This document shows positions 51,001-58,640 of a stretch of 64,000 bases of DNA, piece after piece. A program made the position numbers and the translations under genes. The stretch comes from an uncultured Lachnospiraceae bacterium (GTDB lineage Bacteria; Bacillota; Clostridia; Lachnospirales; Lachnospiraceae), in the NCBI GenBank assembly GCA_902493385.1, contig CABUPO010000001.1, forward strand, positions 248,001 to 312,000. The letters run 5' to 3'. Position 1 is the first letter of the stretch. Each line of letters starts with the position of its first letter. The notes below the pieces were generated by a model, which had not been told where the DNA came from, did no database searches, and saw nothing but the letters and a program-made list of their open reading frames with translations.

Positions 51001-51573
51001 AACTCTGTTCTTCTTTTTTGTATTAATAAGAAATTCTTCCATAGCCTGCGCAGGCTGCGGACCTTTAATAAGCGTTTCATATAAAATCTGCCTGTTAATA
51101 TCCCTGTATAAAAATACAGGTACAAACTCCTCTGAGCAAAATATATCAATTGCTTCTCCCGGATGCTTTTTTGCATATTCGGCAAATTCATTAAGATTGC
51201 TTATCCGCGATTCCTTCGTCTCCACTGTAGGAACAACTACCTCCGCATTAACAGGGATACTAACTTCTCCGCAGCTTGATATGATACAAATCTCACCTGA
51301 AATCTTTTCTCCCGCAGTAAGCCTGCCAGGTGAAAATACATATTTAATACAATTTTCAGTTCCCGCAAACTGCCCGTTCTCAAATCTGATATGACTGCAT
51401 TCCGAATAAAGGATACCTTTCATAGATATCCCCGCGTCATTTCCAATAAGAAGGCTGCCATGATAATCCCTGCCTTCTTCAGTCTTTATATTAATGGAGT
51501 TTTTTGACAAATGTATTTTTGCATGGGCATTACTAAAATTACCTCTTGCAAAATGTAATAATTTATCTTTCAT
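48055..51573 (-). CDS. Large scaffold-like protein, DUF5717-like
   Basis: An 1172-residue soluble protein with no signal peptide or membrane helix. Two beta-sandwich regions lie at about 25-120 (SGEICIISSCGEVSIPVNAE, recalling MSP/ASH-type Ig folds) and about 190-290. From about 295 to 1040 the chain is almost wholly helical, with many short helix pairs as in TPR or other solenoids. A last beta region (about 1050-1130) has DVRVSYVIDGITYTAKAEEV. I believe this is DUF5717. It begins the operon, behind a good promoter, and is followed by an Hsp70-fold protein and a TPR-like protein. A scaffold or client-holding machine is inferred. No catalytic motif is visible. Confidence 0.75.
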   Translation of the reverse strand: MKDKLLHFARGNFSNAHAKIHLSKNSINIKTEEGRDYHGSLLIGNDAGISMKGILYSECSHIRFENGQFAGTENCIKYVFSPGRLTAGEKISGEICIISSCGEVSIPVNAEVVVPTVETKESRISNLNEFAEYAKKHPGEAIDIFCSEEFVPVFLYRDINRQILYETLIKGPQPAQAMEEFLINTKKKNRVVISVDRNYISFNDCVRDLQDSILISRSTWGYQEIVISSDEEYIIPEFRHMNTERFEKDSEKLTFCIDASSLRKGLNTGHIYLDTINRHIVITIVCEVRSDEDTGAVRAGRVGASFLRAYMNYIMQKSDKETFVSSIDNIIVDARKADMQWEVALLCAIRSIVNDDSINNCICVIEELEPYTELKSNASADEVFLYAAAWYIDFLAYSYSGNTGRAKEMSKRIMSVYEKGYNDSAILYFLLISYDRYKNEKYAVMEMDTLLKNGAASPLIYFEYCNALKKNPDYMHEWESFMIRPLAWGIKNGLFDMEMALTYTYHAGKLKNPGPIVLKSLERLYDDFGLEDTLHVICSILIRQSEVSERALFWYELGIEKKLRITQIYEYFMQSIPENDERVLPNQVVTYFMYDNRLPDREKAILYASVIRGKESNPAIYDAYYDSIKEFAKKEIAKGVMNKNHVVIYTDCIRKDEVDEEISKYLPGVLFLNELVCTNTYMKEVCVVTDELACESVTKLADGRAMINVYSDSQKIYLIDENGNRYLDSNYYILNRMLGLNGYAEKCFEYNKEDVNLLAYMYISSIKDYHIDKDIITIRRYARKTLKLRDYYDRLNVTALINYYYEHAEAEYLDEILSESAVSDRMDMYIIRGMYDKAMEAMRIYGFDNVSIDRLNRFCNDMIEDIGIQTENDMLVGASYKIFSEGSYSDNILRYLVQHYTGPLDNMIKLWKILRGFDIGTKELTERILVQSVFTESTNTELNEVFKSYFEYEWLRQVARAYACHRAYSYITDDCEIDDFLWFFIRDNMIKEQNVCCELAALKRLSGEERLNVQERNYCDAKLSEMTGKGIIFDFYKKFEGRVDIPAGISDREFMQCIERPKMDVRVSYVIDGITYTAKAEEVYYGVYVKEIAVFADESVDYEFYEEKGNSQTVLKKGTITYTDCKETDITRFRMLNDMIALRREGDIDGLYDRMECYIRLDEASKNLFKIL

Positions 51574-51608
51574 TAGTACGCAGTCCTTCGAGAATAATGT
51601 TATTTATT

Positions 51609-51637
51609 ATTCTACACTAATCGTGCGGTATTGACAA
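51609..51637 (-). promoter_or_regulatory. Promoter of the DUF5717-DUF5716-TPR operon
   Basis: On the minus strand TTGTCA (51632-51637), 17 bases, TAGAAT (51609-51614), 36 bases before the start codon. Confidence 0.75.
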
Positions 51638-51660
51638 TGATTAGTTATTTATGAAATATA

Positions 51661-51696
51661 AAAAAGCCCCGGAATTATTATATAAATAATTCCGGG
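51661..51696 (-). terminator. Terminator of the purine operon
   Basis: CCCGGAATTATT pairs exactly with AATAATTCCGGG; on the minus strand it is followed by GCTTTTTT. Confidence 0.92.
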
Positions 51697-51717
51697 TATA
51701 TGTCTGATTAACCGCTT

Positions 51718-52995
51718 CTATCTGTAAATAATATCTTCCCTCTTCGGTCCGTTTGATACCATTGAAATCCTTACTCCAAGCTCTTTTTCAATAAACTCAA
51801 TGTAATTACGGCAATTTTCAGGAAGCTCTTCATATTTTTTAATTCCACGAATGTCTGATATCCAGCCTGGAAGAACCTTATAAACAGGCGTTGCCTTGGC
51901 AAGCTTTGACGTCGCAGGGAAATCTCTTGTTACCTCTCCGTCAATCTCATAGCCTACGCATACCGGAAGCTCTTTAAGGTAGCCAAGCACGTCAAGCACC
52001 GTAAGCGCCACCTCTGTCGCTCCCTGAATACGGCATCCGTAACGGCTTGCAACAGCGTCAAACCATCCCATTCGTCTTGGACGTCCTGTTGTAGCGCCGT
52101 ATTCGCCTCCATCGCCTCCACGATTTCTAAGCTCCTCAGCCTCAGCGCCAAATATCTCACTGACAAATTCTCCTGCTCCGACTGCACTTGAATATGCTTT
52201 AACTACAGTAACAATTCTCTTAATCTCATATGGCGGAATACCGGCTCCTACCGCTCCATAAGCAGCGAGCGTATGCGATGAGGTTACCATAGGATATATT
52301 CCATGATCAGGGTCCTTAAGCGAACCAAGCTGGCCTTCAAGGAGGATTCTCTTATTATGTAACAACGCGTCATTCAGATACGCCGAAACATCGCTTGCAT
52401 AAGGAGCAATCATATCTCTGTACTCATGCAGCGTATTTAACAGCTCGTCTTCATCGATTACAGGCTTATGATAAAGATTTTCAAGAATAACGTTCTTAAT
52501 GTCGCATACTCTCTTTATCTTCTCCTTAAGCTTGTCATCATCAAGAAAAAGCTCTGATACCTGAAATCCGATTTTGGCATATTTATCAGAATAAAACGGA
52601 GCGATACCGGACTTTGTTGAGCCAAATGACGCTCCGGCAAGTCTTTCCTCTTCATACTGATCAAACAGAATATGATACGGCATAACTATCTGAGCCCTGT
52701 CTGATACAAGTATTTTAGGCATTGGCACGCCTCTGTCAACGATGCTCTGTATTTCCTTAAACAAATCAGGAATATTAAGAGCAACTCCATTACCTATAAT
52801 ACTTGTTGTATGATTGTAAAATACTCCTGAAGGAAGTATATGCAGAGCAAATTTACCATAATCATTTACTATTGTATGTCCCGCATTACTTCCACCCTGA
52901 AAGCGGACAATAATATCAGATTCCTTTCCGAGCATATCGGTAATCTTGCCTTTACCTTCATCACCCCAGTTTGCTCCTACTACTGCTGTTACCAT
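51718..52995 (-). CDS. purA: Adenylosuccinate synthetase
   Basis: A 425-residue GTP-dependent enzyme joining aspartate to IMP. VVGANWGDEGKGKITDMLGK is the P-loop region with catalytic Asp; QGGSNAGHTIV with catalytic His, GVALNIPDLF and TTGRPRRMGWFDAV follow. It lies 20 bases after the purB stop, and is the last gene of the pur cluster. Confidence 0.96.
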   Translation of the reverse strand: MVTAVVGANWGDEGKGKITDMLGKESDIIVRFQGGSNAGHTIVNDYGKFALHILPSGVFYNHTTSIIGNGVALNIPDLFKEIQSIVDRGVPMPKILVSDRAQIVMPYHILFDQYEEERLAGASFGSTKSGIAPFYSDKYAKIGFQVSELFLDDDKLKEKIKRVCDIKNVILENLYHKPVIDEDELLNTLHEYRDMIAPYASDVSAYLNDALLHNKRILLEGQLGSLKDPDHGIYPMVTSSHTLAAYGAVGAGIPPYEIKRIVTVVKAYSSAVGAGEFVSEIFGAEAEELRNRGGDGGEYGATTGRPRRMGWFDAVASRYGCRIQGATEVALTVLDVLGYLKELPVCVGYEIDGEVTRDFPATSKLAKATPVYKVLPGWISDIRGIKKYEELPENCRNYIEFIEKELGVRISMVSNGPKREDIIYR

Positions 52996-53015
52996 AATTA
53001 ATCTCCTCCTTAGGC

Positions 53016-54470
53016 TTATACGTTAATCTCTGCTTTAATTCCAAGCAAAGCTTTATGTTCAGAAAGAACCGGTTTAATAAATTCATCTACGAACTCCGTA
53101 ACCTGTGACGGCGCGCGTCCGACATAAAGCGACGGGTCCATAAGCTTACTAAGCTCTTCTTTTCCAACCGGGAACCTGGGATCCTCTGCAATAAGCTCAA
53201 GCAGATTATTATCAAGCCCTTTTTCTTTAACATTAGATCCCGCCATCATTGAAAGCTCTCTTATAGCCTCATGCAGCTCCTGTCTGTCGCCTCCGGCTTT
53301 TACGGCGTCCATCATTATATTTTCAGTTGCCATAAACGGAAGCTCCGCCATAAGATGCTTTTTAATAACCTTATCATATACGACAAGTCCGTTGGTTACA
53401 TTCAGGCAAAGGTCAAGCACGCCGTCTGCAGCAAGAAAACCTTCCGCAATACTGATTCTCTTATTGGCCGAATCATCAAGCGTTCTTTCAAACCACTGCG
53501 TAGCTGAGGTTATTGCCGGATTAAGCGCATCTATAATTACATACCTCGAAAGAGAAGCAATCCTTTCACTTCTCATAGGATTTCTCTTGTAAGCCATAGC
53601 CGACGAACCTATCTGATTCTCCTCAAACGGTTCTTCAACCTCTTTAAGATGCTGAAGAAGCCTTATATCATTAGACATCTTATGCGCGCTTGCGGCAATG
53701 CCTGCAAGCACGTTAGCAACGCGTGTGTCTACCTTTCTTGAATAAGTCTGTCCTGACACCGGATAGCAGCCGTCAAAGCCCATTTTTTCTGCGACAAGCT
53801 TATCAATGGCTTTAACCTTCTCTTCGTCTCCTGAAAACAGCTCCATAAAGCTGGCCTGAGTTCCGGTAGTTCCTTTTGAGCCCAAAAGCTTTAAAGAATC
53901 CTGAACATAAATAAGATCGTTAAGATCCATAAGAAATTCCTGCATCCAAAGCGTCGCACGCTTACCTACCGTAGTCGGCTGCGCCGGCTGAAAATGTGTA
54001 AATGCAAGCGTCGGTAAATCTTTATATCTTAACGCAAACTCAGAAAGAGTATTGAGTACATTTACAAGCTTGCTTTTAATTATGCCAAGCGCCTTGTCCA
54101 TTATAATTATATCCGTATTGTCGCCGACGTAGCATGAGGTTGCGCCGAGATGAATAATGCCCTTTGCATTAGGACACTGGAGTCCATACGCATATACATG
54201 CGACATAACATCATGTCTGACAATTTTTTCGCGGGCTTTTGCATCCTCATAATTAATATCATCCGAATGCCTTTTAAGCTCATCTATCTGCTCTTTGGTT
54301 ACGGCAGGCTCGCCGTCCGAACCTAAAAGTCCAAGTTCATTCTCTGCTTCAGCAAGTGCAATCCACAGCTTCCTCCAAGTCCTGAACTTCATGTCAGGAG
54401 AAAATACTTCCTTCATCTCCTTGCTTGCATAACGCTCAGAAAGCGGACTTGTATAAGTATCCGTACTCAT
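53016..54470 (-). CDS. purB: Adenylosuccinate lyase
   Basis: A 484-residue enzyme of the fumarase/aspartase superfamily, releasing fumarate in two steps of AMP synthesis. The signature loop with catalytic Ser reads IGSSAMAYKRNPMRSERI; GATSCYVGDNTDI and FTHFQPAQPTTVGKR hold further active-site residues. It is of the longer, clostridial type. It sits 24 bases after purF and before purA, so both AMP-branch enzymes are adjacent. Confidence 0.95.
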   Translation of the reverse strand: MSTDTYTSPLSERYASKEMKEVFSPDMKFRTWRKLWIALAEAENELGLLGSDGEPAVTKEQIDELKRHSDDINYEDAKAREKIVRHDVMSHVYAYGLQCPNAKGIIHLGATSCYVGDNTDIIIMDKALGIIKSKLVNVLNTLSEFALRYKDLPTLAFTHFQPAQPTTVGKRATLWMQEFLMDLNDLIYVQDSLKLLGSKGTTGTQASFMELFSGDEEKVKAIDKLVAEKMGFDGCYPVSGQTYSRKVDTRVANVLAGIAASAHKMSNDIRLLQHLKEVEEPFEENQIGSSAMAYKRNPMRSERIASLSRYVIIDALNPAITSATQWFERTLDDSANKRISIAEGFLAADGVLDLCLNVTNGLVVYDKVIKKHLMAELPFMATENIMMDAVKAGGDRQELHEAIRELSMMAGSNVKEKGLDNNLLELIAEDPRFPVGKEELSKLMDPSLYVGRAPSQVTEFVDEFIKPVLSEHKALLGIKAEINV

Positions 54471-54494
54471 ATTAATCCTCCATATCTTTTAATT

Positions 54495-55937
54495 TCACTT
54501 TTCATATTCGCCCCTGATATCTTCCCTGGGCGGTTTTACAGGGTAATTACCCGAAAAACATGCGTCGCAGTAGCCATAGTCCCCCTCTATAAGCTCTGAT
54601 AACCTTTCGCCATCAAGATATCCCAGAGAATCTGCTCCTATCATTTCGCATATCTGACTTATTGTATTATTATGTGCTATAAGCTGGTCGCACGAAGGGA
54701 CGTCCGTACCGAAATAACATGGATTCAAAAACGGCGGCGAGCTTATCCTTACATGAACCTCTGTCGCTCCGGCGTTCTTAAGCATCCTTACTATACGTTC
54801 GCTTGTGGTTCCTCTTACAATTGAGTCGTCAACCATGACGACACGCTTACCTTTCACGACCTCATTAAGCACATTAAGCTTAATCTTAACGCTTGATTCC
54901 CTTGCTGACTGCTTAGGCTTAATAAACGTCCTTCCCACATAGCTGTTCTTAACAAACGCCATTCCATATGGTATTTTGGATTCTTCTGCAAATCCAATTG
55001 CCGCAACATTACCTGAATCCGGCACCCCTACAACTATATCGGCGTCTGCGGGATGCATCTGTGCAAGAATCTTTCCCGCCATTATTCTTGAATTATATAC
55101 GCTTATGCCGTCAAAATAGCTGTCCGGTCTTGCAAAATATATATATTCAAATATGCATTTTTTAGTATGTCCGTTACACATTGAACGGTCTGAGGTTATA
55201 CCGTTCTCGCTAAGCGTAACAACCTCTCCCGGCTCAACATCTCTTACCAGTTCCGCCCCAACGGCGTCTAAAGCACAGGTCTCGGATGCAAGTATATATG
55301 CATTATCCCGTTTCCCGATACACAAAGGCCTGAATCCAAACGGGTCTCTTGCCCCGATAAGCTTTCTTGGGCTGCTTATTACAAGCGAATACGCTCCGCT
55401 TACCTGTTTCATAGCGGCAACGACAGCCTCCTCTGCGCTCTTAGTATAAATACGTTCTCTTGCAATTATATAGGCAATCACTTCGGTATCTATAGTTGTC
55501 TGGAATATAGCTCCTGTTCTTGCAAGCTCTTTTCTAAGCTCAGGCGCATTTACAAGATTACCGTTATGTGCAAGCATTAACGTGCCTTTAATATAATTAA
55601 GCACTAAAGGCTGTATATTGTAGCTGCTGCTTGCCCCTGCTGTTGAATACCTGACGTGTCCAACACCGATATTACCTTTAAGCCCCCCAATGTTCTCCTC
55701 GTTAAACACTTCATTTACAAGCCCCATACCCTTATGAGTATTAATATTATTCTTAGGCCCGAATGTATTGCTGACTGCTATTCCACAGCTTTCCTGTCCG
55801 CGATGCTGCAGTGCGGACAATCCATAATATATAGTAGATGCAATATCGCCACCATCAAGGTCATATATTCCGAACACTCCGCACTCTTCATGCAGTCCGG
55901 CATGCTCCTCATCACTCTGATAACTATCTTTGTTCAT
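54495..55937 (-). CDS. purF: Amidophosphoribosyltransferase
   Basis: A 480-residue enzyme for the first step of purine synthesis. A propeptide of 18 residues precedes Cys19 (EECGVFGIYD), which becomes the N-terminal nucleophile after processing. GLSALQHRGQESCGIAV and the PRPP loop VVMVDDSIVRGTTSERIV follow; cysteines such as those in KKCIFEYIY and GYCDACF suit the iron-sulfur cluster of Bacillus-type PurF. It follows purC by 30 bases. Confidence 0.96.
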   Translation of the reverse strand: MNKDSYQSDEEHAGLHEECGVFGIYDLDGGDIASTIYYGLSALQHRGQESCGIAVSNTFGPKNNINTHKGMGLVNEVFNEENIGGLKGNIGVGHVRYSTAGASSSYNIQPLVLNYIKGTLMLAHNGNLVNAPELRKELARTGAIFQTTIDTEVIAYIIARERIYTKSAEEAVVAAMKQVSGAYSLVISSPRKLIGARDPFGFRPLCIGKRDNAYILASETCALDAVGAELVRDVEPGEVVTLSENGITSDRSMCNGHTKKCIFEYIYFARPDSYFDGISVYNSRIMAGKILAQMHPADADIVVGVPDSGNVAAIGFAEESKIPYGMAFVKNSYVGRTFIKPKQSARESSVKIKLNVLNEVVKGKRVVMVDDSIVRGTTSERIVRMLKNAGATEVHVRISSPPFLNPCYFGTDVPSCDQLIAHNNTISQICEMIGADSLGYLDGERLSELIEGDYGYCDACFSGNYPVKPPREDIRGEYEK

Positions 55938-55967
55938 CGTCAGTCTCCCGTATAGGCATGTTATTTA

Positions 55968-56678
55968 TTATTTAATTAAACCAATTCTTCTGGACACTTC
56001 CTGATATGCGTCCTCAACGCCACCCATGTCGCGTCTGAAACGGTCCTTATCAAGCTTTTCTTTAGTATTGATATCCCAAAAACGGCATGTGTCCGGAGAA
56101 ATCTCATCTGCAAGTATAATCTGTCCTTTATAACGTCCAAATTCTACCTTGAAGTCTATAAGCATAATTCCGCATTCTTTAAAGAATTCACGCATAAAAT
56201 CATTTATCCTGAATACATATTCGGTTATAGTATCTATCTCTTCTCTTGTTGCAGCGCCGAGCGCAATTGCAAAATAATCATTAATGAGCGGGTCGCCGAG
56301 CTCATCATCCTTATAACTGAACTCAAGCGTAGGACAAAGAAGCTCTGTACCTTCTTCAATTCCGAGACGTTTTGAAAAGCTTCCTGCCGCCACATTTCTG
56401 ACAATAACTTCAAGCGGTACAATCTCAACCTTCTTAACGGCTGTCTCACGGTCGCTGAGCTCTTCTATATAATGCGTAGGAATACCAGCTTCCTCAAGCT
56501 TTTTAAACATAAAGTTTGTCATTCTGTTGTTAATAACGCCTTTTCCAACAATTGTTCCTTTTTTCTCACCGTTAAATGCTGTTGCATCATCCTTATAATC
56601 TACAATAAGGACATCCTCAGTATCTGTCTCATATACCTTCTTTGCTTTTCCTTCATACAGAAGCTGTGTCTTTTCCAT
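55968..56678 (-). CDS. purC: Phosphoribosylaminoimidazole-succinocarboxamide synthase
   Basis: A 236-residue enzyme joining aspartate to CAIR. LLYEGKAKKVYETD opens it; KDDATAFNGEKKGTI, the VIVRNVAAGSFSKRLG and FKVEFGRYKG segments and ADEISPDTCRFWD are family signatures. It is first of the pur operon, with a good promoter and no visible purine riboswitch in the 80-base leader. Confidence 0.96.
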   Translation of the reverse strand: MEKTQLLYEGKAKKVYETDTEDVLIVDYKDDATAFNGEKKGTIVGKGVINNRMTNFMFKKLEEAGIPTHYIEELSDRETAVKKVEIVPLEVIVRNVAAGSFSKRLGIEEGTELLCPTLEFSYKDDELGDPLINDYFAIALGAATREEIDTITEYVFRINDFMREFFKECGIMLIDFKVEFGRYKGQIILADEISPDTCRFWDINTKEKLDKDRFRRDMGGVEDAYQEVSRRIGLIK

Positions 56679-56729
56679 AATATTATCCCTTTCATATATT
56701 TAGTATTCTAAGCATAATGCCACATTCTT

Positions 56730-56757
56730 ATGATAGCAATGTAAAATTGTATGTCAA
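56730..56757 (-). promoter_or_regulatory. Promoter of the purC-purF-purB-purA operon
   Basis: On the minus strand TTGACA (56752-56757), 16 bases, TATCAT (56730-56735). Confidence 0.75.
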
Positions 56758-56780
56758 TAGAATTTATATAAAAAGTTTGT

Positions 56781-56809
56781 AACCATGACATGCTTCTGCT
56801 CATATGATA
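56781..56809 (+). promoter_or_regulatory. Sigma-K/E-like promoter of the Cys-rich gene
   Basis: AACC (56781-56784), 16 bases, CATATGATA (56801-56809), fitting AC-N16/17-CATANNNTA. No vegetative promoter is better. Confidence 0.5.
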
Positions 56810-56841
56810 CTCATGTAAAGAAAAAAATTGGAGGAAATGAA

Positions 56842-57054
56842 ATGAGCGATTTGGCTGCAACTAACTGCGGAGGCGGATGTGGATGCGAATCAGGTAACAA
56901 CAGCTGCTTTATAATCATCCTTTTACTTCTTTGCTGTGGAAACGGATGCGGTTCATCAGGTTCCGGATTTTTCGGCGGTGGAGACTGTGGATGCAACAGC
57001 ATAATCTGGATTATCCTGTTGTTATGCTGCTGTGGCAACGGAAGCATGTGCTAA
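56842..57054 (+). CDS. Cys/Gly-rich hydrophobic peptide, probable spore-related
   Basis: A 70-residue peptide, one fifth cysteine. It alternates CGGGCGCE-type clusters with two short hydrophobic stretches (FIIILLLLCC near residues 23-32 and IIWIILLLCCC near 54-64). Such high-cysteine peptides are found in Lachnospiraceae, sometimes named chorion-class proteins by loose similarity. GGAGG lies nine bases before ATG 56842; the frame open to 56785 has none. A sigma-K-like promoter and strong terminator frame it, so a coat or spore-surface role made in the mother cell is likely (inference). Confidence 0.78.
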   Translation: MSDLAATNCGGGCGCESGNNSCFIIILLLLCCGNGCGSSGSGFFGGGDCGCNSIIWIILLLCCCGNGSMC

Positions 57055-57090
57055 TTCACACGCTTTAGTCACTGCACACTCTTAAAATTT

Positions 57091-57144
57091 TAATAAGGAC
57101 TGCCGTCAGGCGGATGTAAATCCGCCAGGCGGCGGCCCTTATTA
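57091..57144 (+). terminator. Terminator after the Cys-rich gene
   Basis: TAATAAGG pairs with CCTTATTA at the base, and a GC-rich upper stem includes GGCGGAT with ATCCGCC around GTAA. Confidence 0.85.
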
Positions 57145-57200
57145 TTGGCGTAATTCATACATAACACGAAGGCGTCAAAGCTTCTTATCCGATAAAAACA

Positions 57201-57234
57201 AAACCGTCATACTTTATGCAGATTATGACGGTTT
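57201..57234 (-). terminator. Terminator of the 57-residue protein gene
   Basis: AAACCGTCATA pairs exactly with TATGACGGTTT; on the minus strand it is followed by TGTTTTTAT. Confidence 0.8.
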
Positions 57235-57274
57235 CATTTATTATGAACTTATTTTCAAGTCAGACGATAACTTA

Positions 57275-57448
57275 TTATTTATTCTTATTTCTTTCACAAC
57301 AATCAAGATCTATCTCATATATAGAATTATCGTCTATGACTAATCTTGACCTTGGTTCAGTATCATGTCTTATTCTAATACTGTCCATGCATTTGTTATC
57401 AGTCTTTTCGGTAAAACATCCATTTGACGTTCTTTGATAATTTCTCAT
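57275..57448 (-). CDS. Small soluble protein of unknown function
   Basis: A 57-residue polar protein starting MRNYQRTSNGCF and ending DLDCCERNKNK, with four cysteines (positions 11, 20, 50 and 51) that include a CC pair. GGGAGG lies just before ATG 57448, and a clean terminator follows the stop, so this is a real unit rather than a chance frame. CATACAAT, an ideal sigma-E -10, occurs at 57478-57485 on the same strand, but no matching -35 was found. Family not recognised. Confidence 0.6.
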   Translation of the reverse strand: MRNYQRTSNGCFTEKTDNKCMDSIRIRHDTEPRSRLVIDDNSIYEIDLDCCERNKNK

Positions 57449-57517
57449 AATACCTCCCACATACAGGCTGTCTATATATTGTATGTTATTATGAGACTTA
57501 TCGTAACCATTATACGG

Positions 57518-58624
57518 TTATTTATTTTTACTGTAAAACTTTCTGATTCCATCCATATCAGCCGTCATACGCTTAAGCATCATATCGGCTATTGTAATTG
57601 CCGTCATAGACTCTACTACAACTACTGCGCGCGGAACTATTACAGGGTCGTGCCTTCCTTTAATCTCTATCTCTATTTCTTCGCCGTCTTTGTTGACTGT
57701 GCGCTGCTTTTTCGCAATAGAAGGAGTCGGTTTAAACGCCGCTCTTAATATAAAATCACTTCCGTCGCTTATCCCTCCAAGGACTCCTCCGGAATGATTG
57801 GTAAGCTTAGATATATTACCGTCTTTCATACAAAAGCTGTCGTTATTCTGCGAGCCCAAAGCCCTTGAAGCTGCAAAACCATCTCCTATCTCGACGCCCT
57901 TTACCGCACCGATTGACATAACCGCTTTTGCAGCATTAGCGTCAAGCTTGTCAAATACCGGGTCCCCGATTCCGGCCGGAAGTCCGGTTACTATACACTC
58001 TACAACTCCCCCCGCCGAGTCTCTTTTAGAAGAAGCCTCCTTAAGATAAGCTTCGGCTTTACCGGACGCCTCTCTGTCAGGCATATATACCGGGCTTTCA
58101 TTAACATAGTCCATATCCGCCTTAGTCATGTCGGCTTCTACAGGTCCAATACTTTTAGCGTACGCCCTTACAGATATTCCAAGCTCGCTAAGAAGCTTCA
58201 TCGCCACTGCGCCCGCCGCAACGCGTCCTATCGTTTCACGGCCTGACGAACGTCCGCCGCCGCGATAATCCCTAAAGCCGTATTTCATGTCAAACGTATA
58301 GTCGGCATGTCCCGGTCTGTAATATGAAGCTATCTCGGAATAATCCGCCGACCTGTGATCCTTATTAACAACAAGCATGGATATCGGCGTTCCGGTGGTT
58401 TTTCCTTCAAATATACCGGAAAGTATCCTGATACTGTCATCTTCATTACGCTTCGTAGAGTATTTTACCGCACCGGGTTTTCTTCTGTCCATATAAACCT
58501 GAACCATCTCCTCCGACAAAGGAAGGCCTGCAGGACATCCGTCAACTACTACGCCTAATCCTGCGCCATGAGATTCTCCCCAGGTTGTAATTTTAAATAT
58601 ATCGCCAAATACCGATCCCGCCAT
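57518..58624 (-). CDS. aroC: Chorismate synthase
   Basis: A 368-residue FMN enzyme that forms chorismate from EPSP. GESHGAGLGVVVDGCPAGLP, the RPGHADYTFDMKYGFRDYRG stretch with GGRSSGRETIGRVAAGAVA, and the HDPVIVPRAVVVVESMTA end are signatures of the family. It begins 16 bases after trpS and is probably co-transcribed with it. Confidence 0.96.
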   Translation of the reverse strand: MAGSVFGDIFKITTWGESHGAGLGVVVDGCPAGLPLSEEMVQVYMDRRKPGAVKYSTKRNEDDSIRILSGIFEGKTTGTPISMLVVNKDHRSADYSEIASYYRPGHADYTFDMKYGFRDYRGGGRSSGRETIGRVAAGAVAMKLLSELGISVRAYAKSIGPVEADMTKADMDYVNESPVYMPDREASGKAEAYLKEASSKRDSAGGVVECIVTGLPAGIGDPVFDKLDANAAKAVMSIGAVKGVEIGDGFAASRALGSQNNDSFCMKDGNISKLTNHSGGVLGGISDGSDFILRAAFKPTPSIAKKQRTVNKDGEEIEIEIKGRHDPVIVPRAVVVVESMTAITIADMMLKRMTADMDGIRKFYSKNK

Positions 58625-58640
58625 ATTAACCTCCGATATC

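Noticed and set aside
56679..56760. Purine riboswitch before purC
   Set aside because: The leader from the -10 is about 50 bases, too short for the aptamer, and shows none of its conserved core.
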